Assembly (NCBI GenBank): GCA_019671135.1
Contig: JAHRHY010000010.1
Span: 1,922,001-1,986,000, forward strand
Direction of reading: 5' to 3'
DNA: 64,000 bases
From: Linnemannia hyalina
Taxonomy: Eukaryota > Mortierellomycota > Mortierellomycetes > Mortierellales > Mortierellaceae
Part shown: positions 1 to 12,600 of the stretch, one piece after another
Position numbering within the stretch: the stretch's first letter is position 1
How the letters are laid out: every line of letters begins with the position of its first letter
Made by a program: the position numbers and the translations under genes
The notes under the pieces: generated by a model
What the model saw: only the letters and a program-made list of their open reading frames with translations
The model's database searches: none
What the model was told of the DNA's origin: nothing

Positions 1-2374
1 ATGACGGACCTTTCCTTCCTTCCTCCACACACCGAAGAAAAGAAAACCTTGTTTGTTGGTTGTCCCAAAGAAGGCAAACCGTGAAAGGAAAGAGCGAAAA
101 CCGCGGGGGAGTGTTCAAGAGTTGCACTGTGAGAGAGAGGAGAGGGAAATGGGCGGAGTGTGTGAAGGAAACGGAGTTTGGATGCCTCTCTCTTCTCTTT
201 TCTAATTTTTTTTTTCCCTAAATGGGGTGGCGTTTTGCAAAGGATGGGTAGCCTTTCTCATATGGGAGTACGTGCGTGTGCTGGCTGGTTGTCTATGCAA
301 ATTGTCCTGTCCTGTCCCTGCAAGGCACTCATACCGAATTTTATTCCTTCTCTCAGACGTACTATACACATCCAACAAACGAGACAATAATGTCTTTCCC
401 CTCTTTTTCTCGTCCCTTCATTACCTATCCATCCGCCTTGAACAAGGTAAGCAGCCTTTTCCCCCCCCCCCGTGTTTACGGTCACGGGGGATGTAGCAGT
501 GTAGCATGAAGACAGAGTGCCCCGGGCCTTTGCATATACAAACGGACCAGGGGTCCTTTCATTACCATTCTACACGCAATTAGAGCGAAGAAAAAGAGGA
601 ACATGTGCTAAAATGGGGGGAATCGGAAGACTTTACAACTTTATTCTGCCGGAAATGTCCGACGACGTGTTCTCTTCATCACATCTCTTTTACTCTGAAC
701 AAAGGGGGAAGGAGAAAGGGGAAAGGAAAGGGCCAAACTGACATGATGCATAGATTACTCCGATGAAGAGGCGATGAAGAAAGAGTGTGCATGATCCCCC
801 CTCTCTCTCTCTTTGGAGACACGCCCAATGCGGAGGAAGGACGAGAAGGAAAGAAAAAGGGTCAGATACTTTCCTCACACGACCGGACCAACATACGCAA
901 CTCACATCAACCACAGCCTCACATCGCCGCCTTCTCTTTTCGTTGCTTAGTTACCTCTCATCTCTCATAGCCACAGACACCAGTCCGGACGGGCAATGAC
1001 TCCCTTGCGTCAATTTGAGGCCCGAGACAGAGAGACAGAAGAGACCGGACTTTTTCCGTCATTCTATACGATCCACGGAACACTCCAAAAGAACAACTCC
1101 GCCCAATATTCTTTGGTCGTGCCTCATTCTCCATCGATCTCTCACACCCACACACATACACAGACCCTGTTGCATTACCCGGGGAACACAAACAAGCAGT
1201 GGTTCTCTTTGTCCTTCTGCTTACATGAACAACAACAACAACAACACTTTTGTTCATTTCATTCTTCACCTTGCTTTTCCATTTCATTTCATTTAATCGA
1301 TACACAGAACATTGGACAATTGGTAATGGGGGGGGGGGGTTTTGCACAGGTAAGGGGAGTCTTGCGATTTTTTTATTTTTTTTGTGAGTATGTAAAAAAT
1401 TATTTTTTTTTAGGTCAAAGAAGTTTTTCAGAAGAGAAGGAGTGGATGTCAAAAGTAGAAAAGGCTATGTAAAGAAAGTCAAGAGGAAAGGACTTGTGAA
1501 GAAGGAAAGGTAGAGAAAGAAAGGTCTTGTAAAGAAAAGAAAAAACAATTGTGAGAAAGGAAAAAGGAGACATATCCAAATAAACTAGAAAAAAACTAGA
1601 AAAACCAAAAAAAAAGAGATACAAAAAATCAACAAGAAAAGAAAAGGGCAGGAAAGTGTAGGCAAAAGGAGAGAGAAAGGGCGAAGTGAAGAAAAAGAAA
1701 GTGGCAAACTAGTTTGGTCGGTGAATGCCCCCTCCTCCTCCAACACTCCAAATCCTACTCTAACTCCCCTCACTCCAACTCATCCACAAAAAGTACCCTA
1801 GTCTCAATTGCAATGCTGTTTTTGGTCTTTCGCATGCATTGTTGACGCTCGTAAAGCTCCTAGCAATGGTCCTCCTGTCTGTCTGGATTGATAAAGTCTT
1901 TTTTTTCCTCTTTTCATGACAATTTTGGTCGCGTTTTTTTTCTTCAGATGATCTTTTTTTCTGTTTTTTTCTTCTGCGAAGCGTCTTTTTTTTTTTGTTC
2001 TTCATACGCGTTTTTTTCAATCGAGCCAAACTTCCAACAAAAAACAAAAAGAAAAAAACAAAGGGAGAAAAAGGGAGGAACCATCAAGAAAAAGAAGCAG
2101 GGAAAGGTAGAAGGGACAAACTGCGACGTTTGGTGGGGCATAGTTGGTCGTCTACGCGCCAGAAAAAGAAATCACATATTGTTCCACTTCACAACACATC
2201 TCTGACAAACAAAATGTCGAGTGAGAACACAAACCCAAAGTAAAGAAAGAAAAATGAAATGAAAAGTAGTGTGTGAAAGCAACAAAGAAAACAAAGAAAC
2301 AAAGTATGATGATGTGTGGGGGATATCAAAAAGTAAAAAACAACAAAAGGGAAAGGTACCAGAGTCCTAGGGGC
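1..2374. other. Gene-poor, low-complexity flank
   Basis: I see no supported gene here. The first ~1.4 kb is T/C-rich on the + strand with short repeats, such as a CAA run near 1227-1248 and a G run near 1329-1339, as in fungal promoters and leaders. From ~1,400 to 2,330 the strand is very A/G-rich with many homopolymers. The short open frames are compositionally simple and show no domain. The last part (about 2,200-2,374) is probably the 3' UTR and terminator region of the minus-strand carbamoyl-phosphate synthase gene that ends at 2375. Confidence 0.6.
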
Positions 2375-3796
2375 TTAGGCGATGACCTCGACGGGGACCT
2401 TCTTAGGGACGGAGAGGGGCTCGGCGACAAAGAAGGGCTTCTGGGAGTGCTTGAGCTTCTCGGCACGGGCCAAGCTCAGGAAATCATCAAAGAGGTACTC
2501 GGTATCCTGGGGACCGCCCTTGGCCTCGGGGTGGAACTGGACCGACGAGAAGGGCTTGGTCAAGTGACGGATACCCTCGTTGGAGCCATCGTTGGCGTTG
2601 ACAAAGTACTTCTCCCATCCCTGGACAACCGATCCGGGAGTAGACAAGACGGAGTCCTCAAGAGCATAACCGTGGTTCTGGGAGGTGATGCTGCAACGAC
2701 CGTTCTGCATGTTGATGGCAGGCTGGTTGTGGCCACGGTTACCGAACTGGAGCTTGTAGACGTCCAATCCGGCAGCCATGCCCATCAGCTGGTTGCCCAT
2801 GCAGATTCCAAAGATGGGCTTGGGGGCGGGGTTCTTGAAGGCTGTGGCCAGATTCTGGACCGTCTTGGAGGCAGCGCGGGGGTCACCGGGGCCGTTGGAG
2901 ATGAAGAGACCGTCGTACTGGTCCATGACTTGGTTGAAGTCATAGTCCCAGGGGAAGACGGTGACGGAAGCACCGCGGGCGACGAGGCAGCGGAGGATGT
3001 TCTCCTTGACACCGCAGTCTACCAAAGCAATCTTGACATCTCCGAGGGGGTTGAGCTCATAGACTTCCTTGGTCGAGGCCTCGGAGACGAGGTTGCGGAC
3101 GTTGGGGTTAGGGAACTCAACGACCTCCTTGTTCTCCAAAACCTCATCTCCAACCTCGAGCTTGGCCAAGGTCGATCCTTGATCACGGAGCAAATGAACG
3201 ATCGCACGGGTGTCGACTCCAGAGATGGCAGGAATGCCCTCGCGAGCACACCACTCTCCAAGCGACTCAACGGCAGTCCAATGCGAGTACTTTGTTGCGT
3301 AATCGTTGACGACAATTCCTTGGCACTGGATCTTGTTCGACTCAAAGTACTTGAGCAAGCCAAACTGATCCTTCTCCTGCGAGGGAACACCATAGTTTCC
3401 GATCAAGGGCTGGGTAAAGACCAAGATCTGACCACGGTACGAGGGGTCGGTCATCGACTCAGGGTATCCAACAAGGGAAGTTGTAAAGACGGCCTCACCA
3501 AAGGACGAGATGGGGGCGCCGAACGAGGTTCCTGTAAAGACGTGGCCGGACTTGAGCTTGATCGCAGCGGGGACGGCCTTGGGGGCCTCGGAGTCGAACT
3601 GGTAGGGGGCCGAGAAGGTGCTGGCAGAGGGGGTCTTGGGGGCAGCCTTGTTGGCAGCGAAGACGGTGTCGGCGACGGTAGCGAGGGAGCGGACGCCTGA
3701 AGTCTTGAACGCTGAGCGGACGAGAGTGGGGCGGGTGGCGATGGAACGCATGGCCATGGAGCAGGTCATCAATGCGGCTTTGTTGAAGGCAGACAT
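2375..3796 (-). CDS. CPA1: Carbamoyl-phosphate synthase, arginine-specific small (glutaminase) subunit, mitochondrial
   Basis: 473 aa, uninterrupted. It hydrolyses glutamine and passes ammonia to the large subunit to make carbamoyl phosphate for arginine. Seen in sequence: an N-terminus rich in Arg, Ser and Ala with almost no acidic residues (about 1-45), as in mitochondrial targeting peptides; the small-chain N-terminal domain (about 78-220, beginning [17 protein letters not shown]); then a class I glutamine amidotransferase domain with the nucleophile Cys332 in FGICMGNQ and His422/Glu424 in [10 protein letters not shown]. Length and motif order match fungal CPA1/arg-2 proteins. The start was chosen because the targeting sequence begins there. 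The leader is about 1.1 kb, contains an upstream ORF (4553-4748) and probably at least one more intron; a possible acceptor lies near 3858. A long open frame on the opposite strand is only the antisense of this gene. Confidence 0.96.
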   Translation of the reverse strand: MSAFNKAALMTCSMAMRSIATRPTLVRSAFKTSGVRSLATVADTVFAANKAAPKTPSASTFSAPYQFDSEAPKAVPAAIKLKSGHVFTGTSFGAPISSFGEAVFTTSLVGYPESMTDPSYRGQILVFTQPLIGNYGVPSQEKDQFGLLKYFESNKIQCQGIVVNDYATKYSHWTAVESLGEWCAREGIPAISGVDTRAIVHLLRDQGSTLAKLEVGDEVLENKEVVEFPNPNVRNLVSEASTKEVYELNPLGDVKIALVDCGVKENILRCLVARGASVTVFPWDYDFNQVMDQYDGLFISNGPGDPRAASKTVQNLATAFKNPAPKPIFGICMGNQLMGMAAGLDVYKLQFGNRGHNQPAINMQNGRCSITSQNHGYALEDSVLSTPGSVVQGWEKYFVNANDGSNEGIRHLTKPFSSVQFHPEAKGGPQDTEYLFDDFLSLARAEKLKHSQKPFFVAEPLSVPKKVPVEVIA

Positions 3797-4552
3797 GTTT
3801 GCTGGTTGTTGTTGTTGTTTGTTGTTTGTTGTGTTTGTTGTTGTTGTTGAGTTGGACTACGGATAATCTCGTTTCTTGTTACGATAGGTTGTTGAAGAGT
3901 GCGATCGCGTCGATTATTATCTGTCGGATGTTGATTGATGTGAAGGTGAGCGAAATATGTTTTCTTTGAAGGCGGTGGTAAGAGAGTGACTGCTGAAAAA
4001 TGACAATATCTTGATGGATAATTTCTTTGATGTTTTCCTTGTGTTTGTTGGAAAGGATGGGATCTGACCGGATTGTTATCAACTAGACGTTCGTCGTAGG
4101 AAGAGGATTACAGCGGTATCGAAACGATTGAAAGGGGGGCGAGTGAAGAAGGTGAAAAAAAGGAGTGTTCACAAAAGAATTTGACAGAAAGAGATCAAAA
4201 TGAAGAGAAAAAAATGGTGCGATGTGTGTATATGAAAAGAGAGAGAAATGGAGCTTTAAGCAAGAGAGAGAAGAGGGTGCTAAAAGGAGCTTATGAAGGT
4301 GTCAAATTAATGTAGAGAAAGAAAGGCTTTGCAAAGGGAAAAGGGCTTTTAGGTGAAGGTGTGTGAGAAGCGAGGAGGTGTTGAAGAGGGAAAGAGAGTG
4401 CTGAAGAAAGTGAGAGTAGTGTGGAGAGGGTGTGCAAAAAGGTATGTAGAAAACTAGTTGCAGAAAGGGCTTGGGACAAAAAAAAAAAAAAGTGGGTAAT
4501 GGGTACTGAATGGCGGTGTATCGATACGATGTTTCGTTGTTTTTAAGAGGCT

Positions 4553-4748
4553 TTAGTGGTTTGGATTGCTGTTCTTCCAGACTGTAGGAGGTAAAGAGAG
4601 AAAACAAAAGGAGGAAACGTGAGAGTTAGTAACCGAGGCCATGGTGTGAGAGTTAACATAGGGAGTAGAAACAATAGGAAGGGAGTGCCAAGTTACCTTG
4701 GTCAGAGATGTAATCGGCAGAGTTCTTTTCTTGCGAGTGGGAGTACAT
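4553..4748 (-). CDS. Spliced upstream ORF: arginine attenuator peptide (AAP)
   Basis: A 26-codon upstream ORF in the leader of the CPA1-type gene. ATG at 4748-4746; exon 1 ends at 4697 in ...GAC CAA G; intron 4696-4582 (115 nt, GTAACT...CTACAG); exon 2 runs 4581-4553 and ends in TAA. The joined frame contains SQEKNSADYISDQVWK. Known from the family: the fungal AAP of CPA1/arg-2 has the core DY(I/L)SDxxW with SQ upstream and a short C-terminal tail, and in the presence of arginine it stalls the ribosome. Length (24-26 residues), core motif, position before the correct gene and clean splice phase all agree. An intron inside the AAP frame is notable, because retention would give a different, non-stalling product. 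It lies ~190 nt downstream of a TATA box at 4931-4940. The identification is from motif match only. Confidence 0.85.
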
Positions 4749-4930
4749 GGAAAGGATGTACTACTGAGGCAGAAGAGGGGGTTGTTGGGGTTGGCGGTAG
4801 AAGACTTTGAAAGTGTTCGCCTTTAGCAGAGTGTGAGTCGCAGGTGGGTTGGTTGGGTTGGTGGTAGTTGGATTGGATTGAAAAAGAGAAAAGGAAGAGA
4901 AAAAAGAGGGAAAATGAGAGACGGTTGGGA

Positions 4931-4940
4931 TATTTATATA
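4931..4940 (-). promoter_or_regulatory. TATA box of the CPA1-type gene
   Basis: On the minus strand the bases read TATATAAATA, a strong TATA match. It is about 183 nt upstream of the uORF start, so transcription could begin near 4,900 and the whole AAP uORF would lie in the mRNA leader. This is inferred from sequence only. Confidence 0.55.
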
Positions 4941-5881
4941 GAGGAGGGAGGCTGGATGAGTAGGTGTGAGTGAACGTGAGCGAGAAAGAAAAGAAGGGAG
5001 AGGGAGAGATAAGACAACAGCAGCCAAGTGGTCCACATTAGATTGGGCAATCTCCTCTTTGCATACGTGAGTGTGTGGGTGATGTGTGGGTGTTTGATAT
5101 GTATCCACCCAAAGTACACAACAGACAGACAGGGCTCCTTTCTTTCCATCCGCGTGGTCATCGCAACTCATCAAACCATCTCCATAGGCCCATACCAAAT
5201 ATCATAAATAAGTTACAAACAAAAATCTGCTATCACACCTGCCTTCGTTCTCTTCATCGTCCACAACAGCAATACGGCCACTCGCCCCTTGGCTCTTTCT
5301 CCTCCGTCATCGCTATTCTTTCTCCCTCTCAATCCGCTTCCCTACCCTTGATCCGGATTGGTACCCCCTAGTTTCACCTTCAACAAGCCCTTCTGTCTCT
5401 CTCCTACCATCATTGATACTTTTCTATTTATTTATTTTCCAGAGCAGTCTCAAAAATCTCCGGTGGATGGGTTGGATCATGTCAAAGTGACTCAAAACCT
5501 TAATCAATCAATCATTACTGGTTCGTCATGTGATCAAATGTCACGGGGATGGTCAGTTATGCGTCGGCCATTTAAAATATCTGATTTGGTTCCGATCGAA
5601 GTGAGATCGACAAAAAGCACGGACAAGAGAAAGAACGACAATGTAAAACGAAGGTCTCCATTCCTTCTATTCTCATGGTCTCCTTGTTGTTTTAGCTTCA
5701 GTTGATGGGATATGTAAGATTCACAAACTGGTTTATTGTACAGTTCGTGGCAACAAAAAGGAAGTTACAAAAAAAAGAGGGTAGCGAATGTAATCTACCA
5801 ATGCCAGCGACGCTTCTCAAACTCAACCCCTCTCTCTCCTTCCACTCCTTCAACCTTCGCCTCTGCCTCTGCCTCACCTCC

Positions 5882-6724
5882 CTATTCCTCACGCTTGAAA
5901 TGCCACGTTCGGAACTTCTTTTTCTCCAAGGTCTCCAACTCGCCAATATCCTTCTGAGATCCGGCAGCAGCTCCAGCAGCATCAAACCTGTCGTCAACAT
6001 TGCGCTTCTTCTGCTCGGTCTTGAGTTGTCTCTTCTTGGCCGCGCCGTTGCCTTTGCCCTTGCCCTCGATGTGAGACGTCATCACCACCCTGACTTCGAA
6101 TCTTCCAGCAGCTCCGCCCTTCCCATTCCACTCCCGCCATATCGACTCGGGCGCCTCATCTTTTCCATCACCGCGCTTGGTCACAGCAACAACAGGAAAG
6201 ATATTAGGCCTGCTTATGAGGCTCCACCGCGAGTCGTCCTTCCTCTTTTCATCCAATGCAGGATCGGACCGCATGGTCACCCCAACAACATCCTTCCATT
6301 CGCCTCCTGCTGGGGAGGTTGTCTCGTCACGCTTCTCCATCCACCGTGCCTTCCCGAGCAGCTCCAACATCTCCTCATCGTCATCTCGCTTTGTAGCATG
6401 TCCAGGGTGCATCGACAGTTCACTACTAGATGGATCGGGTTTTTCGACAGCTGAAGGGTGGGTCTTGCCCAGACCGGACGTTTCTTTCACGCCACTGACA
6501 GCAATGCCGCTGCCGCGACGGTTGAGGAGAGGTCCACGAGGACCGACCGGGACTCTGAAGGCTTCTGGGTCGGCCTGCTTGACACCGTTCACTAAGGGGG
6601 CGCCGGGGTTGGAGATGGGAGCTGCGTGGACGGCGGGTGTGTTGATGACGGAGAGTACTGCCAGGAGTGCCATCGAGAGGGTAATCAACTTGGCGGCCGA
6701 GGAGATCGAAGGCGTGAGTATCAT
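5882..6724 (-). CDS. Secreted precursor with multiple Kex2 (Lys-Arg) processing sites
   Basis: 280 aa from the ATG at 6724; the frame is open upstream, but this Met begins a clear signal peptide (hydrophobic about residues 8-30, cleavage likely after VHA). After it come seven Lys-Arg sites (in ATKR, MEKR, DEKR, VTKR, AAKKR, QKKR, FKR) and one Arg-Arg. The segments between them are 19-47 residues, except one of nine between the two KKR sites. Several carry a Trp next to charged residues: ARWMEK, GGEWKDV, DSRWSL, SIWREWNG, FRTWHF. No cysteines are seen in the processed region. Known: fungal Kex2-processed repeat peptides and pheromone precursors share this layout. Inference: it is cleaved in the Golgi into several small peptides. 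The segments are not close repeats, so it is not a classic tandem pheromone. I do not recognise a family. Confidence 0.7.
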   Translation of the reverse strand: MILTPSISSAAKLITLSMALLAVLSVINTPAVHAAPISNPGAPLVNGVKQADPEAFRVPVGPRGPLLNRRGSGIAVSGVKETSGLGKTHPSAVEKPDPSSSELSMHPGHATKRDDDEEMLELLGKARWMEKRDETTSPAGGEWKDVVGVTMRSDPALDEKRKDDSRWSLISRPNIFPVVAVTKRGDGKDEAPESIWREWNGKGGAAGRFEVRVVMTSHIEGKGKGNGAAKKRQLKTEQKKRNVDDRFDAAGAAAGSQKDIGELETLEKKKFRTWHFKREE

Positions 6725-9691
6725 TTTTTTTGTTTTGTTTGGTGTTGGTTGTTTTGTGTGCTGTGCTTGTTTGTTTTGTATGTGTGAGGTGGAGAGATGA
6801 TTGCTGCTTTTGTTTTTGTTTACTTGTTGGTCTGTGTGTTGGTGATGATGAATAAACAAATAGAGAGCCTGAGATCCGTGAATATTTATTAGCTCTTGCG
6901 CGGCTGTGTCATGATCTTCTTTACGGTTCCCTGGCATTGAATCTTCTTGTAAACAGGTAACCAGTCAGCCATCTGGGCAGACAGATCACTTACAAGGTTC
7001 TATTACTTTAGTTGGGTCTAGGAAAGGAGAGAGGGGGCTAATAAAGAAAGAGGCTGAGAAAAAAAAGGAGGGCAGTAATGAAGAACAGCAATGCTACTTT
7101 TACTGGACAACAATGGGAATCATTGGCAAATGGACAACATGGGCGTGATGAGAGGCTGTGCTGATGAGGGAGGGACCTTGGATGAAGAAAGCTGAAAGGG
7201 AGTAATAGAGAGGGGAGACAAAGGGCTGGTGTCCTGGGAAAAAGGAAAATGCCTTAGAAAACATGGAAGTAGCTATGACGCCCATTTCTATTAGACTTAT
7301 GCTCTGTGTTCCCAAGAAAAACATTGGGATATGTTCTCTCCTAGAGATCACAGACAAGGCGGCCAAGATAAGGGACGAGTATAATGTATAGTGATGAGTG
7401 CTTCGTGTAGAAAGTGTGGCGACAGACGTTGTGACCAAGAATGAGCTATTCCTAGAGATCTCGTTCAAGAAAACTAGAGGGAGGAAGGTGAATCGCTGTG
7501 TGTGTGTTTGTCAAGAACTCATTGGAATGAAAGCGCGCAAGCACGTTCATTAGCGGGAAAAGAAACTTCTCGTATGTTGAAAAAGCGTATACACCTGTTG
7601 TCTTCCACTAGTACCAAGGAATCATTCACAGAGCCAGGAGCCAGGACCAACACAGAAACAGCACCAGCACCATCGCCATCGTCATCGTCAGCTGTTATAA
7701 TATGCAAGAATTATCAAAACAATCAAGAATCAAACAACAAGAATAGCGACAACAACGATAGATAGGGAACTGTATCAGCAACATCATAAATGCCGCAACG
7801 ACAACATCGATGCCTAGTCCGCCGTGCGTTACACATTTTGCTTGTTTTGTTCCTGACGCGACAACAACAAACAGCACCCATCAGCTTCATCAACAATACC
7901 CCTCAGCTCATCGACTAACAATAACCAGCACAATGACTACCTCATCACGACAAAGGTAATGACAAACACACACGCGGCAGCTCTCTTGGATGTATTGGAT
8001 ACGCCATCTGGATGGTGATGGTCGTGATCGATCAAGTGAATCTATTTCGAGAGTATTATATGTTATCGTTTCGAGGAATGCGGGAAGCAGCAGTCGGCCC
8101 ACTCCCAAAGGGTACGCCCTTGGCCTACCGCCCTCTGAGTTCATCGATTTATCGACCCATTGGGAGTTTGGTGCAGAGGCATGATATATGCCAGTAACAA
8201 TGACCATGACAATAGCAATAGCAATGACAGTAGTTGACAGTGGCAATATCAGTAACCAGGCCTCAGTAGGAACAAACAACTAACGTGAGGAAGAGAGAGA
8301 GTGTGTGTGAGAGAGAGAGACAAGTGATCATTAGCCAGTCAGGCAGTCGGAGATGGAGAGATAAGACAAGTTAGATAACGTGCCACTTTTAATCAATCAG
8401 CCAAGGCGTTCCACTGATCTACAACAAGATACCATCACTACCACCCATACCGTTAGGCTCTTGTACGCTGCTGGTGAGTACTTCTACTGTATCCCTGTGG
8501 TTTTGATTCCTCGTTGTTGTCAGTGGAAAGAAATTGAAGGTGATCCATGCTGCGCTACAGTGACATATGAAATCATCGGGCAAGGAAAACATAGAGATGT
8601 GGGTCTATGCCATACATATACACACACGCAAGACAACGCAAGTTCTCTCTTTCTCTTTTTTTCTTCTTCACCCTCTCCATCACACTTTCTCCATTCCACC
8701 TTCCGCATCCTCACCCAGGTTGTGAATCACTCCTTCCATTCCATTCTTGACATTCATTCATTCATTCATTCATTCATTACATCTCTTTTCTTCGACCCTT
8801 CACCTCCGCCTTCACTCCCTTTTTATTCACACCTGACAGAGAACGCGACACCCACGTAGAAACAACGCAATAAAAAGAACCCCTCACCTCTCGCTTGAAC
8901 CTCGACCGGCCAGTCGACACTCGACAATAGGTACGCGCCTTTGTCATATTTAGGCCTCAGGTGAAGGACACCAGACCATTCTCTGTGTGGACAAGCCTAT
9001 TAAACTCCCACTGCTCTCGATAAACCATAGAAACCCTTCTCAAACCTTGTCCCTGGAAAGCACGAACCAGTGTCACAACCACCTTTTTCATCTCGGGTAT
9101 GTTCACATACATGACGACTTGTAGCGTAAATGATCATTACCGCCCTTGTTTAGATCCTAATCCTCTGCACTCTTCCTACCTTAGAACAGCCTGTCTTCCA
9201 ACTTCTCGCTTTTATCGCCTGCAAAGCAGCCACTCTGTCCATCTTAACTGTAAGTTCCACAGAACATTTTAAGATCACGCGACTAGGATCATGGCGGATG
9301 TGGACATGGGTTCACGACCACAGTGTCAAGGTGAAAGATGGTGTTGAAAAGGTGATATTGCAAGGATGTTCACCATTCTTCCTCTTCTTTTGCAAAAATG
9401 GCGAAGGGATGAAATGACAAAGCAGAAGAGATGAAAATAGAGCTAAAAAATACCATGGGTCACTTCTTGCATGCCATGTCTCAACCATGCATACCATTAG
9501 GACCTTCCTCGTCATCACTCCAGTTTTCCTATCAAGTGCCATCGAAATTGACGGCCCTGCCTGAGCTTTTCTAACCCTGCACTCTACAGGTATGTTTGCC
9601 TGATTGACATATTACGACATCATTTAGTGCTTTTTACAATCAGGTTCGCTAACTTGCCGACAATTTTTGCTTTTGTAGGACATATAATACT
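6725..9691. other. Long intergenic region and 5' leader of NLR 1
   Basis: No gene is supported. 7,000-8,350 holds only short frames without domains. A CATT microsatellite is at about 8755-8778. From ~8,380 the + strand becomes pyrimidine-rich and then shows splice signals leading to the receptor gene at 9692. The clearest leader intron is 9590-9678 (AG|GTATGT ... TTTTGTAG|), whose acceptor is 13 nt before the start codon. Another possible donor lies at ~8930 (ATAG|GTACGC). Confidence 0.5.
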
Positions 9692-12600
9692 ATGGCCACT
9701 TTCAATCAGGGCAAGGCATCTGCCGTCTCTCGTTTAATGCCCAGTTCTGGCCAATCTCGGTTCATTCGACTGAAGGATGCGGCTAAGGAATTGCGTCGAG
9801 TGAACATCACCTCCAAGAAACGGACGGTGCCCAATGCACTCGCCTCAATTCAATTCAGGACGATTGGTATACTTATTCCTCAGGACTACACAGGAGGCAA
9901 TATCTCGACTGCCATCACCGCATCAACCATCACCACTGCCTCCACAGCCACCTCTGCGACCATCGCGACCAACGCCGTCACTACCACCACTGTTAACACT
10001 GCTACCTCTATCAGCAATGCCGTCTTCTCAAGCTTACCTCCGACCGTCTCGCAGCCTTGGCTGCATGCTTTCCCTACGAACGTCAGCCAGCCCTCGCTTC
10101 ACGTCGCATTGCCGCCTCCTGGATCTCACTTCGAAACTACATCGCAGTTAGCCTACTGCAACAATTTACTCCTCATTCATCTGTCGCCCTCATTGGCAGC
10201 TGCGAGTACATTTGCCTCTCTGTGTCCGTCTCAGCAAGCATCTATAGACACCATCCTTAACAGCGAGGAAGAACAAGGTCGCATCCGTGAGTTGACGATT
10301 ATGCTCATTGAGGAGTTCGCTTCAGATGTTCTCAAGACGTCGGAGAAGGTCTTTGAAGTCGCCTTGCTTGGTCCTTATCTTGACAAGGAGTATTACCGCA
10401 AGTTGCTGAACTGCTTCATCGCTGAGTTCGAGACGGCGAGGCTGTTGGACATCGATCTACTTCAGGGATTGGTTTGGCTTGTTGAGTGTGCAAGAACCGA
10501 CTACCTTCTGCCCGACGACCTGGTCCGTATTCTCGTTGTTCTTCGGACTCGACTTCAGGAGACCCACCACCAGACAGCCAAGCATCCTTTCTACCTAACG
10601 TTGGCGCTTTCTCGCCTCCTGGACATCATGGTCGAGGGAAAAGTGCAGGACCTGAGACGTGTCATTGACCATGAGCCATTGACTTCGCTCTTGGGTCAGC
10701 TGGTAAACAGCCCTGATCCGCATCTCAAGCACCAGGTAGTCTATGCTCTTCAAGGTCTGCTTCATGTGCCAAATGACGAGACACGTCGCCAGTACATGTT
10801 GCGACAAGCGGGAAACACTGCCATGGGTCTTCTCGGTGTCGCTAGTGTGTGTAAACTGGACCTAGGCGAGTTCAGAGACGGAGTTGAATATCTATACAAG
10901 GCTGCGGGGGAGGCTCATGAAGTCGGCACCAAAATAATCGGCGGAGTTCAAGCACTACTGGAGAGTGGCCAGGACATTGCTGCGAGTGTCAAGGGAGGCA
11001 TTTTGTCTGGCGGTCGACGACTATGGTATATTGCTCTGCGCGAGGCTCAGGGACATGTTCGGAACGGTTGGCTGGCGGATCTCAACCATTTGGTCTTCGA
11101 GGCGCCCTGTCGTCAAGATGTCGAGTTTCAGTGGGGCATTTGTCAGCTCCTTGGAGAGATCGTCGTTGATCTACAATGGGATATCGCCACCCGCCAACAT
11201 GCCATCGACTTTCTTGCCGGGTTGTACAGAAACGAGACTGCTTGGACTTCCAACGCCGAAGTGCTCAGACGGATCCTGACCATCATTCGCCAAGCCGCAA
11301 CCTTGCCGGACATAATCGTCTCGGACCACGCTCAATTGATGCTCCAAAGTCTAGAGAAGGAAGGAATTGCTGTAAAGCAGGCTCTGTATTGTGATGTCTT
11401 GGCCGGTCCTCCCCACCCTTACTCATTGCAGACTCGATGTCCAGTGCCATCGTCTTCCCCTTTACTTGCTCGGGTTCAAGCTGTTCCTGAAGTGGAGTAT
11501 GACCTTTACAGATTGCGAGCCCAGCGACTGAAAAAGCGCGAGAACGTGATATACACTCCACCTCAGGCCAAGCCCTCCCTCCAGTCTTCTGACGATACAT
11601 TGTTTCCGCTGATGGAGAAGGCGCTCGAGTTCTTGGCAGGTTCTGGTCTTGTGCTTCTGCTGCTGGGCGATTCAGGAGGAGGCAAGACGCTTTTCAATCT
11701 TCAGCTCGAGCGCACACTTTGGAAGGGGTATAAGCGAGGCGGCGCGATCCCACTACACATCAACCTTCCTACCATCAACAACCCACAGGAGGATATGATC
11801 GACAAACAACTGCGACGACTTCGCTTCTTTTCCGACGCGCAGATTCAGGAACTCAGGCAGAGCCGGCAGTTTATTGTCATCTGCGACGGATACGATGAGA
11901 GTCAGCTCAAGAAGAACCTCTACACCACCAACCTACTCAACCAACCGGGACAGTGGAGGGCCAAGATTATCGTTAGCTGTCGTAGCCAGTACCTGGGTCT
12001 GGACTATCGTACACGATTTCTGCCGACTATCGACCCTTACCAGAAACCAGTGGCTGAGCATTTCCAGGAAGCAGTGATCGTGTCGTTTTCGAGAAACCAG
12101 ATCGAGCAGTATGTCGAACAGTTCGTCCAACAGCCACCTCCACATACCACCGATGCTGCTCAGCCTTGCTGGACCACCAAGGATTACATGAACAAGCTCA
12201 CCAAGATCCCTGGTCTGATCGAGCTAGTTTCTAACCCCTTCCTATTGTCACTTGCCCTGCGAGCTCTGCCCAAGATCGTCCACTCTGAACAGGACTTGTC
12301 CCAGGTCCGCTACACCCGCGTTAGATTGTACGACAGTTTCACGAATCAATGGCTAGAGACGAACATGCGACGTCTGGAGGGCAGTGTATTGTCATCGGAG
12401 GCGCAATCGACATTCGACAGCCTACTCGAAGCTGGTTTTATTCAGTACGGGCTCAGCTATCAAAAGGATCTTGCCGCGGCCATCTTTCGGCACCAGGATG
12501 GAGCTCCAGTGGTGGAGTACACACATCTTCACGACAGTCAAACTTGGAAGGCGGCATTCTTTGCGCCGGGTACCCTGGCCACTCTTCTGCGAGAAGCAGG

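Larger units (their letters stand above)
3797..5881. other. CPA1 leader and intergenic region
   Basis: Apart from the uORF and TATA box listed separately, I see no gene. 3797-3850 is a TTG-rich (CAA on the mRNA strand) leader typical of highly expressed fungal genes. About 3,860-4,550 is probably a second leader intron plus exon; the splice sites cannot be fixed by eye. From 4,950 to 5,880 the sequence is T/C-rich on the + strand with short compositional ORFs and no recognisable domain. Confidence 0.5.

Noticed and set aside
958..1472. Overlapping 150-160-codon frames on both strands
   Set aside because: Low-complexity Ser/His/Gln- or Lys-rich translations overlapping each other; no support as genes.
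2273..3700. A 475-codon open frame on the + strand
   Set aside because: It is the antisense of the CPA1-type gene, a by-product of its codon use; its Gly/Leu/Asp-rich translation has no domain.
5702..6454. A 250-codon open frame on the + strand
   Set aside because: Antisense of the Kex2-type precursor; no domain or leader signal.
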